Shown in pieces: positions 55,413 to 64,000 of a stretch of DNA of 64,000 bases. This stretch comes from Rhizomys pruinosus. Taxonomy: Eukaryota; Chordata; Mammalia; Rodentia; Spalacidae. The DNA lies in assembly GCA_009823505.1 (NCBI GenBank), contig VZQC01005068.1, positions 1,321,990-1,385,989 on the forward strand. The letters are read 5' to 3'. The position numbers and the translations under genes are program-made. The notes beneath the pieces were generated by a model. That model had not been told where the DNA came from and did no database searches. It saw nothing but the letters and a program-made list of their open reading frames with translations. Positions within the stretch are counted from its first letter, which is position 1. The number at the start of each line of letters is the position of its first letter.

Positions 55413-56264
55413 GTGTATGTGTATGTGTGTGGCATTACTGAAAGATAAATGTTTCAACTTGGAAAGCCCCAACCTAAATCGAGAATGCACCAAACATGCA
55501 AACTGTAATATCTGAAGAAAGGCATATTCCAACACTTATTGTCTCAAACACTCAAACCAAAAAACAAAACAAGACAAAACAAAACAAAACAAAAACTGCA
55601 GAAAAGTACCCTTCATTTTTTCTTTCAAGCTCCTTAAAGGTTCAGACCAATTGTGTCTCTATGCATAGTTTCCATCCCAGGGAGAAACTGTGGTCCTTCA
55701 TTGTTCTGATAATGAACAAGCTGATCCTGTTGAGGTTGGTCTCATCTTTCACTTTAAGTCACCCTGTTAACCCTTATCTAACATTTTTTTTGACAATTAC
55801 CATGCCAACATGACAGCTATATCTGAATAAATAGCTTGACTTTAACTTTAGATGAAAGAGTGGACCCAAGCTTGGAGGGTGGAGGGCAGGACTTCATCCA
55901 GATGTTTCCTGGGACTGTACTACTGAGCCAGGCCTTACCCATATTTTTATTCAAAAATGGTTTCTCCAGCTTCAGATGTGGAAGTAAAAGCTTGGATCCA
56001 CCCTTATATTACCAGACCATCTTGCCCTTTCATCTCTAGGCCTAAAACATCTCATATACACAAAGTTAAGCATTCTCATTCTTCATTTTTTTCAGTGAAG
56101 ATACAAATATGAAGTGCCATTCTCAAGCACAACCACATTTTTTCACTATTTTGAGTGGAAAGCAAATTAAGGTCAGGTGCCTAGGTCACAAGAGCATATA
56201 GTTCAGTGAGCTTATTTGCATTTTAACAATTAGTTTGTTCTGTCCATTGGTAAAAGTCATGCAC
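55346..56264. other. unassigned sequence with TG and AAAC tracts
   Basis: A TG run at 55379-55411 and an AAAAC-rich array at 55556-55596. No gene is recognised. It may be an insertion into the antisense L1. Confidence 0.4.
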
Positions 56265-57345
56265 ACATATACACACACAAGGGTATGTATGAAGGCCTGT
56301 AGAGTCAAACTTGTGTCCCCAAATACCCTTTGGTGTGGGCCCATCTATTGTAGCCTGGTGAATCTACCAAGTCTCACACTTAAATGAGACTGACTCTCCC
56401 CCTCCCAGAAGCCATTGGTTGCCAATAGTTCCTCAGGTAGGATTGGGGTTTCTTACTCACCTCTATTTTCATGTTGTGATTTTTGTCTGGCTTGAGGTTA
56501 CGTGGGACTTGTGTATGCTGTTAACATTGCTGTGAGTCCAAATGAGTAACTGTACAGCTATCTGGGAAACAGAGTGTTCATCCACTACCTCTGGCTCTTA
56601 CAATCTTTCTGCCCCCCCCTTCCTCAATGGTCCCTGAGTGGTGTGAGGTGGAAGTTTGATGTAGCTGTCTTCCTCAGGGAGTGGCACTCTGCAGCCTTTT
56701 ATTCTCTGCATGTTGGCCAGTGGTGGTTGCTGTTAATTATCATCTGCTGCATAAAGAAGCTTCTCTGGCAAAAGCTGAGAGATGTATTAATTTATGGGGA
56801 TCATAACAACTTATTAGGAGTCCATTTAATAATACTATATCTATTAAGCAAAATAAATAGTACTAGACTCTCCCCTATGGCCTGTGGCCTCTGTAGTTAC
56901 AGGTTCCTAGACCTGATATCAGTATGATGTATGGGCCCCATCTTATACAGTGGAGCTTAAATACAATTACAAAGTGGTTGGTTACTCTTATAATATTCAT
57001 GCCACTCTTACATCACTGGGCATATCTTGCCAGACCAGTTATATTGTACCTCAAATGATTCGCACCTGGGTAAGGTTGATGATTAACTTTTTCTTCTGGC
57101 ACCTGCTAGCACTATAACAACTAGGCAGTAAAGATGAATCTTTAAGGTCAGTTTCAGCTTGATTTTTTTTCCCTACAGTTTATGTACGCAGTAGCTTCAG
57201 CAACAGGGCCTTATCATCAAGTTCTGTTGGTTAACCAAGAGCAGGGGCAATGGTCAGTATTTTTTGAGGGCCCATGGGACCCTTGGTTAATGGCTTTCAA
57301 AGAAGGAGTTCATTTCTGGGATATACTCACTTTTGATAGAAGGTA
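56265..57345 (-). mobile_element. L1 3' UTR (Lx-type), antisense, long
   Basis: The best-preserved antisense UTR of the window. The ordered blocks are AGGCCTGTAGAGTCAAACTT, CCAATAGTTCCTCAGG, TTATTCTCTGCATGTTGGCC, AAGAAGCTTCTCTGGC, GGGCATATCTTGCCAGACCA and GGTTAACCAAGAGCAGGGGC. It stops before ORF2. A sense copy of much of it begins 300 bp to the right. Confidence 0.8.
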
Positions 57346-57639
57346 GGTAGCATCTTAGAAACATTCAAGTACCAGTTACTAATAAGGTTGACTGTGCTTA
57401 AATTCCTGGGAGGAATATGAAGCTGGTTTTGTTTTACTTTTCTCTTTAAAGTTGAATCTGCAGCCTTAATCTGGAGGGACGTGCCCTATTCGTCATATTC
57501 ATTATTGAATGTTATATTGTATCTCACACCACAATGTGACAGTCACTTAAAGGTAATTGCATGATATATGTCACTGGGAAAAATACTTTTATAATTCATT
57601 AAGCATTCGAAAAACATTGGGTTGTCATAAGAAATATAG

Positions 57640-58770
57640 TACCACCCTGCCAGGTGAGATGTACTCACTGGTATAATGGTGGCATGACTGTTGAGTGGTA
57701 GTCAACTGCTTTCTGATTGGATTTTAGTCCCACTCCACAAGAAGAACTCATAGCTGGTACTACAAAGCTGACCAAGCCCCTGGCTATGGAGGCAGGCCAT
57801 AAGCCCTTCAAAGGAACCTATTAGTATTGTTTTGCCAAATGGACATGCTATCAAGCTGCCCTCTAAACATTAATCATTTTACCCATTGTATTAGTTACTT
57901 TTTTGTTGCTGTGATAAAATACCACAAGCAAGGGAATTTATAGAAAGAAGAGTTTATTTGAGCTTATGGTTCCAGGTTCCAGAGGGATTTGATTCTGGCC
58001 TGACAAGGAGCATGTTGGCAGGACGTGGCCAGAGCAGGAGCAGAAAGCTAAATGGTCACATCTTTAAGCAGACACAGGAAGCAGAGAAGGACCGGAAATC
58101 CAGCAAGCCTTAAGAACTCTCCAGGCCTTCCCCCCAGAGATGCACTTCCTTCCTCAAGGCCACACATCCTAAAACCTCCCCAAACAGTTCCACCACCAAC
58201 TGGGGACAAAATGTCCAAAATACATGGAGCCTATGGGGAACATTCTCATTCAAATCACCCACACCCATAGATCAGTGTTGTGCTCAACTTTGGTCAGAGA
58301 TGCTTCAGTTTGCAGTGGATGACGGTTAATGTGGAGATTCATAACTGGTCAATGTGCTGAAAACAAATGAATTAAGTTCTTAGCTCTAAATCAGAAATGA
58401 TATCACACCCACTGGCTCAGGGAATATCACAGAGGAGGGGCCAGAAAGAATTAAGAGCTAGAGGACCAGGAGTTCAGTAAATGCTATCTTTCTGGATATA
58501 ACATGAACTCACAGCAGCAGTAGCTACTTGCACAAGACCTGCCCAAGACTGGGCCCATCAACATTTCACCATAGATGGGAAGGGGCTATAAGACCCCACC
58601 CCTCCTGGGTAGGAGCTATAGGAGACTGAATGTTACAGTGGGGGGGGGAGTCATATTCCTCAATGGTGTAACCACTGATGTATTGGCAGCCCCCAAGGAA
58701 TGTAATGGCCCACAAGAGCTCATGACAGAAACCCTAATTCAAATTCAGTAGGTAAAAAAGTCATCAAAGT
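57640..58770 (+). mobile_element. L1 3' UTR (Lx-type), sense, interrupted by LTR
   Basis: Sense blocks are GCTTTCTGATTGGATTTTAG, TTGTTTTGCCAAATGGACAT, then (after the LTR at 57887-58263) GATTCATAACTGGTCAATGT, GAACTCACAGCAGCAGTAGC and CCCCACCCCTCCTGGGTAGG. The last ones are the reverse complement of blocks in 56265-57345. Confidence 0.8.
57887..58263 (-). mobile_element. MaLR-type solo LTR with target duplication
   Basis: A complete 377-bp LTR bounded by TGT and ACA on plus and flanked by the 5-bp duplication CCCAT (57882-57886 and 58264-58268). On minus it starts TGTGGGTGATTTGAATGAGA, the same family as 2911-3262. It interrupts an L1 3' UTR, so it is younger than that L1. Confidence 0.9.
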
Positions 58771-59605
58771 AGGAAAGGAACTGGCCTTGGGGCCCATGGC
58801 ATACCAGGTCCCAGGGACTTGGCAAATAAGAGAAAAAATAATTGGTGGCCAGGATGATGGTGGCATGGCACCAGGCACTGGAACAGTGGTGATGGTGGCA
58901 GTGGCTGTTGGCACATGGACTTAAAACATGATTATGGGCCTTTTCATTAAGAACTTTGGTGAGATGGCAGTGGAATGAGATATGCCCTGGGAAGCTGTCC
59001 TTGGGGACTGTGTCAGGTCAGCTCCTATGGTCACTGGACCATGCCAGGAATATTATCACACAGGATGAATGTTTTCCTGACCTCAAATGCTTTTATATTG
59101 ATCTCAAAGTTCTGAACTCAGAACTTGACAAGTAATAAAGAAAATAACTGAAAGCCAAGACAGCAGCAGTGTGGCTGTGGGAGCCAGAGCAGTGTTGGCA
59201 GTGGCTCTCAGCACAGTGACCTAAAACCTGACTCCAGCAAAATGAGCCATTGCTTGTTCCTCTGGACATGGAGGAAGATGGGAGGGTGGTAGACACCAAG
59301 AGGGTCCATTGGATTCTGAACCATGAAGGAGAAAACTCCGAGGCTCTGCTGGCCATCTGCTCCATAGCAGGCAGTTCTTCACTGGCCAGGATGCTTGCTG
59401 CCCACACCCCTGGGGCAGCAGGATGTGGGGCCTCCTGGCCACTGAGCTTCAGTGAGGGGCTCAGGAAGTAGGTCCAACCAGAAAGTGGCTGTGGCCAGTC
59501 CACTCCATCCTGTTTCACCTCTCTTTCATGGGGGCTGGGCCTATGAGCTGCTGCTGTATAGCACACACCTGTATAGCACACCTATGTTCTGCTCGGGCGT
59601 CGCCA
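58771..59605. other. unassigned sequence left of NLRP-like remnant
   Basis: Comparatively GC-rich. Two related stretches (GTGGCAGTGGCTGTTGGCAC near 58890 and TTGGCAGTGGCTCTCAGCAC near 59195) suggest an internal duplication. A 162-codon minus frame (59093-59581) has no recognisable domain. Confidence 0.35.
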
Positions 59606-59970
59606 TCATCTAGTGGCTGTCAAGACATGGGCGCAGCCCTCAACAGCAATATGAACCTGAGAAGTCTACAGATTTCAGAAAACAAGCTAGAGGAAATTGG
59701 TGTAAAGCTGTCATGTAAAGCTGTGAAATGTCTCATCTACCACTCAGAGAATCTTGGATGGGAGGCCTGGGAACTAATTGCTACCACCTGTGTTTCTTCT
59801 TTTACCCACAGTAAAACTATGTGGGGAATCAACCTGTTGGAGAACACCTTGAGACACAGTGGGGTGGTTGTGCTGAGTGAGGCCAGGAAACAGCTGCAAC
59901 TACTGACTTTGATGAGAAAACCCAAGCATTTCTGATTGCTGAAGAAGAGTGAAATCCTTACTTGACAATC
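59606..59970 (+). pseudogene. NLRP-family C-terminal LRR pseudogene fragment
   Basis: The frame from 59606 reads SSSGCQDMGAALNSN, NLRSLQISENKLEEIGVKL and later WGINLLENTLRHSGVVVL. This is the alternating LRR pattern of NLRP receptors (LxxN, NLRxLxxxxNxLxxxGVxxL). After LQLLTL the similarity moves to the frame reading FDEKTQAFLIAEEE, then a stop and NPYLTI, which is the usual NLRP C-terminal end. So it has a frameshift plus a premature stop, and several consensus Cys and Leu are lost. NLRP genes place roughly 171-bp LRR exons between introns. Here successive LRRs are contiguous, which favours a processed copy. NACHT and PYD are absent. Which NLRP is the parent is undetermined. Confidence 0.8.
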
Positions 59971-60227
59971 TATGCAATGTGTAAGAGAAACAGAAAACAA
60001 GTGTGAAAATTCCATACCAAGAAACCTGGGAATAGTCTAACTGAAAATCATGCATGAAGGAAAGGGAGTGAGTGAGTCCTGACTTTGACCCATTTGTGTG
60101 TAAGAATTACAGACCACTGACATTCTAATGAGATTATTTATTTAGCATCCAATTCAGATATGTTGTATAAGGTGGATGGGGTTTTCCATTTGCTAATACA
60201 GGACATGAAGTATGGGTGGTGGGTGGT

Positions 60228-60340
60228 TGTGTATGGGGTGGGGGTGTTAAGTTGAAGGTAGAGATGGGGGAGAGGGTCTGAATATGATTAAAATACATTG
60301 TATGAAACACTTGAATCAATAAAATTTAAACATTTGAAAG
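60228..60340 (+). mobile_element. L1 3' terminus, sense
   Basis: G-rich stretch, then GATTAAAATACATTGTATGA and CAATAAAATTTAAAC. It could be the tail of the sense L1 that stops at 58770, which would place the NLRP-like fragment inside that L1, or an independent copy. Confidence 0.7.
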
Positions 60341-61130
60341 AAAGATAACGGGGGGACTTTGATAAGAACGTTATGTATGTATGTATGAAATTATGAATCA
60401 ATAAATTAAAATAAAATGGAGTGTGTATAGACTATGAGTCTTATTAGTTGAGTTGAACAGTAGCATTATTCGCTACAATGCTCCCTTCTCAATCTTTTTC
60501 TCCCTCTCTCCTCTTTCCTTCCCTCCTCAAATCCTTTCTCCCAAATGGGTCATATTTATTTAAAAAGTAAAAGCATCTGTTCAATGATCTGAAAAATCTT
60601 TTCCACAGTAATTCAGAATGCTAGTATTCCTTTCAGGTTGATTCAACTTTAGCAAACATTTATCAGGTCCCTAGGCTTCATCAAACATTTTGCTAGGTAT
60701 TTGTGCCTTAAGGAGTGTGAGTTAGTCCTATCCTAAAAAGTTAATCATGTACTGATGATATGATCTTGTTAAAAAGCCAAATACAAGGTAATTTAGTAGA
60801 TTAAGTAAGCCTTAAAGGGGGGGTACTTCAGTTGACATAGATTTGTTTTTCTACACAGAGAAAGGAAAGGACTTTCCAGTTGAGGATAGTCATGTGTAGG
60901 ACATTCAGTACTGCTAGCCCCACATGTAGCAAATTACATTACAGTTTATTCATCTGGTATTCATCAGCTCCCAGGAGAGGCTGGTGGGTGCTCTCCTCTA
61001 TCACTGTCCATCTTATTCCCTTGTAGATTTCTCACTGAACCTGGAATTTGCTTGTTTTTGGCTGTGCTGATGACCAGAAAATCCCAGTGATCTTTTCTCC
61101 ACATTTTCCCATTGCCAAGGTTACAGTCAT
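60341..61130. other. unassigned sequence
   Basis: No gene is recognised. A pyrimidine-rich patch lies at 60481-60540. Confidence 0.4.
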
Positions 61131-61139
61131 GCATGGCCG

Positions 61140-61230
61140 CCGTGGGCAGCTTTTTACGTGGGGATTGGGGATCTGCCCCTACACCGTCATGCTTGCACAG
61201 CCCTTACCCGCTGAGCTGTCTCTCCAGCTT
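61140..61230 (-). mobile_element. B4-type SINE head fragment
   Basis: TACACCGTCATGCTTGCACA and CCTTACCCGCTGAGCTGTCT on plus are the reverse of a B4/ID tRNA-like head. The B1-like half is missing. Confidence 0.65.
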
Positions 61231-61264
61231 TGTCATCTTTTTATTTCAATTAAATTTTTATTAG

Positions 61265-61453
61265 ATTTAAAAAATTTATTTTTGTGTGTATGGGTGGTGG
61301 TGTGTGTGTGGCACAGGATGTATATGGAGGTAAGAGGCCAACCCACAGGAGTTGGTTCTTTTTCAACCATGTGGGTTTAGGGATCAAACTCTGATGCACA
61401 GGATTGAAGGATGGTTCCTTTACTCGCTCAGCCATTCAGCCATCCTGCAGGCC
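61265..61453 (-). mobile_element. B3-like SINE
   Basis: GAGGCCAACCCACAGGAGTT, TTTCAACCATGTGGGTTTAG and TTTACTCGCTCAGCCATTCA fit a minus-strand B3. Confidence 0.75.
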
Positions 61454-61479
61454 ATCCTCATCTGTTTTAAATAATTAAT

Positions 61480-61590
61480 CACTTTTAATATGGGCTCTCG
61501 CTATTGATTCAGGCTAGCCTTGAATTCTCAACTCCCCTGTGCCAGGCACTAGTGTGCTGGGATCCCTACATGCAGGACAATACCCAGACA
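61480..61590 (-). mobile_element. PB1/B1-like SINE, degraded
   Basis: CAGGCTAGCCTTGAATTCTC and AGTGTGCTGGGATCCCTACA on plus indicate an old B1-type monomer. Confidence 0.55.
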
Positions 61591-62140
61591 GTCATGTTCT
61601 TTACCTGCTCTGTTCTACTTACCTCTTATGTTGTATGCTGTCCTGCTTATACCACACGCTGACTTCTATTTAAAGGATGTGGAGTTGTAATCCTTGGATG
61701 TCAACCTAAAATTTGATCCCTGGTGTCCTGTCATTCCCTTTTTTTGCAGGAATGCAAAAAACTTGTTAATGAGTTCCAAGCTTATAAAAGCTACAGTACT
61801 CACTAAAGATCTTTGAGTTGGAGATACTACTAATTTTTTATCTAGTCAAAGAGTTCTACTTCAGGATTGATTGGAAGTTAGAGATTAAATCAGAGCTTTT
61901 CTTTGAAGCATAAGCTCAAAAGTGGATCTAATCGTGCTGGCTGATGACTTTGGCATGGAAATAACCCTTTTTTTTCTGTGTATTTTCCAAATATTTTGGT
62001 TCTCAGATCACAAGTACACTGGATTATATGTATGAAAGAGTAGATATTCAGCAAATTAAGGAAGCATGAATGAGATGACTGAAGAAGCTCAGGCATATAT
62101 ATTGAATCAGATAAAATCATAAAGCTCTGTGTACATTTTT
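61591..62140. other. unassigned sequence
   Basis: No gene or repeat family is recognised. Confidence 0.4.
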
Positions 62141-62145
62141 TGGGG

Positions 62146-62294
62146 GGGTCTTTTTTTGAGACAGGGTCTCACTATAGGCCCAGCTGGCCTGGAACTCACT
62201 GTGTATACCAGGCTGGCCTTGAACTCACAGAGATCCACCTGCCTTTGCCTCCTGAGTCCTGGGATTAAAGGTTTGCACCACCATGCCTGGCTAT
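62146..62294 (-). mobile_element. B1 SINE
   Basis: Full-length minus-strand B1. GAGACAGGGTCTCACTATAG to CACCACCATGCCTGGC is visible on plus. Confidence 0.94.
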
Positions 62295-62805
62295 CTAAAT
62301 TGCTTTACATAAGAGAAAAAGGCCATGATTCTTAGTGTACATTCCAGAATAATTCCTCCTTGGCAGAATGTTAATGCTAATACTAGGATCCGATGTAGGA
62401 TGTGGGGCTGAAAGAGTTAACTCTTTAGCAAGGAAAAGTTTTTTTTTAATTTGTTAAAATAGTTTGTAGTATGGTCCAATAATTGTTGATTACAAAAGTC
62501 TCTAGCTTTTACTTTCTGACTGTGTTTTTAATTACTTTCAATGAATGTGAATCATGATCCTCTACTGACCTGCTCAAGTTCATTACTCACCAGGTTTTCT
62601 GAAGCTGGTTGTTTCAGGATTAACTGTTATTCTTAGAAAGAAGAGTTCTTGTCATGTACAAAGTAGTACACAAGGGTGATTTTCTTCTGAGAATGAAATT
62701 CAGTACATACAAAGCACTCAGCTTGTGTGGGATGACCCTAAAGGAGATGGCAGAGAGGACTCACAGATGGCAGCCAGACACAGGTCCCTGATACTTTTCT
62801 TCAAT
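62295..62805. other. unassigned AT-rich sequence
   Basis: No gene or repeat family is recognised. Confidence 0.4.
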
Positions 62806-63235
62806 ATATAATTTTTATTGAATTTTTGTGGATTTTATACAATATATCTTAATCATATTTAGACCTCTCTCGTCTTTCCATTCCTCTACCCCCCACAGCC
62901 AGCCCACAGGATTTTATTCATTTTGTCATGTTTGTTTAAGGCCTATTGAGTCAAGTTTGTGTACCTAGATGTCTCGGTGTGAGTTCGTCCATTGGAGCCT
63001 GTTCAGCCTATCTAGGGTCACTTCCTTAAATGTCAACTCTCCCTCATGGAGCAGTGCTCAGTTGTCAATAGTTCCTTTGGTAAGGTTAGGGTCCTGCTGC
63101 CCATTTTCCTAGTTCTATGCTGGTTTTTATCTGGTTGAGTTTGCATGGGTCTTGTGTGTGCTGTCACCATTGATAAAAGTTCATATGAGCAGGGTTCCAT
63201 TTCCAGGAGCCCCTAAGACTGTTTCCTTATGGCCA
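62806..63235 (-). mobile_element. L1 3' UTR (Lx-type), antisense
   Basis: It begins at the reversed terminal sequence TTTTTATTGAATTTTTGTGG and GATTTTATACAATATATC. Then come AGGCCTATTGAGTCAAGTTT, CAATAGTTCCTTTGG and GGGTCTTGTGTGTGCTGTCA. It is 5'-truncated about 430 bp from the 3' end. Confidence 0.78.
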
Positions 63236-63737
63236 TATACCACCCTTGGCTCTTTTCTTCCCAATGTGAAAACATACCTTATTGATTAAATTACTTCTGG
63301 TCACTTGCTTATGGTGCCAACACCTCCTCGCTATACTATTAACCTTAAGTATTCTTTTGGAAGTAAGAAATAATTTATGGGAAGATACATTGATACTATA
63401 TAAATAGCTTTCTCCTTTAAAATTCTTTGCTACTAGATTCGGTGCACATTGCTGATTCTTCCCAAATCAATTTTTATAAGGATGATTATAAAATGGTGAT
63501 TAAAAAAACAACCCAAACCTCCATGTATCATTCTGTGGCTATTAGCTGTCATTTTGCTCTAAGAAAGAGCACTTTCTTTCCAATTTAATTACTTGTCTAT
63601 TTGTTAATAAGGATATACAAATACTCATTCAGTTCAGTGGATTGCCACATGTAACCTCTGTATTGGTAAGAACATTCTGGATATGATTAGTAAGAGTCTC
63701 TTCAGTATGGTTACTGTTTCTTCTGATTAGTCTTTAG

Positions 63738-63739
<2 letters not shown>
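63236..63739. other. unassigned AT-rich sequence
   Basis: No gene or repeat family is recognised. Confidence 0.4.
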
Positions 63740-63817
<78 letters not shown>

Positions 63818-63842
63818 TTCCCTCCCTCCCTCCCTCTCTCTC

Positions 63843-63912
<70 letters not shown>
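63740..63912. repeat. long (CTTT)n, interrupted
   Basis: Two CTTT blocks (about 63740-63817 and 63843-63912) are separated by a CCCT/CTCT stretch. It is almost pure pyrimidine. The complementary Lys/Glu/Arg frame is an artefact. Confidence 0.97.
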
Positions 63913-63913
<1 letters not shown>

Positions 63914-64000
63914 ATACAATAAAATATCCAAGATTAATTTTGTACCTTCTATCATCTAGCCCTAGGATGCAATAATGTTTCTGGAGATTCCTCCTTTTGT

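Noticed and set aside
56574..56927. 117-codon plus frame with hydrophobic segments
   Set aside because: It is antisense L1 3' UTR. The hydrophobicity follows from its T-richness.
58771..59240. Possible processed copy of a housekeeping mRNA (an IKNFGE-like phrase near 58943)
   Set aside because: The resemblance is limited to a few residues and does not extend in any frame.
59093..59581. 162-codon minus frame beside the NLRP remnant
   Set aside because: It has no recognisable motif, and the compositional bias of the GC-richer patch explains the open frame.
63734..63955. Lys/Glu/Arg-rich minus frame
   Set aside because: It is a translation of the CTTT array.

Overview
The window is nuclear DNA of a muroid rodent. 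B1 (7SL-derived), B2/B3 and B4 (tRNA-derived) SINEs occur on both strands, together with Lx-type L1 3' UTR fragments, MaLR-type LTRs and many TG, CT and CTTT microsatellites. The B1 and B2 consensus forms differ from those I know of Mus and Rattus, for example a B2 subfamily with an internal 17-bp duplication. I would therefore place it outside those two genera, but I cannot name a species.

I found no intact protein-coding gene, RNA gene, CpG island or CRISPR. Every longer open frame is explained by repeats. The coding remains are all dead: a 5' fragment of an Rcl1-like retropseudogene (15640-15813, minus), a disrupted class I endogenous retrovirus with env remnants and a 3' LTR (36363-39660, minus), and an NLRP-type C-terminal leucine-rich-repeat pseudogene (59606-59970, plus). 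The window looks intergenic or deeply intronic.

Layout. 0-5 kb: B1s, an antisense L1, two MaLR-like LTRs, a minisatellite of about 18 units rich in AP-1-like heptamers, and a candidate LTR. 5-12.4 kb: SINEs, a 24-bp-unit minisatellite split by a young B2, and L1 pieces. 12.4-18 kb: mostly single-copy AT-rich DNA plus the Rcl1 pseudogene. 18-28.9 kb: dense nested L1 3' UTRs, some inverted, and two B4s. 29-36 kb: largely unique DNA with B2s. 36-43 kb: the most rearranged part, holding the retrovirus remnant, an inverted repeat, and a one-base N gap at 41831 next to an apparently exact 693-bp copy of 39676-40368. 43-55 kb: SINE-rich with unique spacers. 55-60.4 kb: two inverted L1 3' UTRs, one split by a solo LTR with target duplications, then the NLRP pseudogene. 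60-64 kb: old SINEs, an antisense L1 and a long CTTT tract.

No new gene system was found. The points most worth checking are the probable assembly duplication at the N, two copies of a B2-B1 fusion SINE, the AP-1-motif minisatellite and the three pseudogenes. Repeat boundaries were judged by eye from recalled consensus features and are approximate unless target-site duplications fix them.
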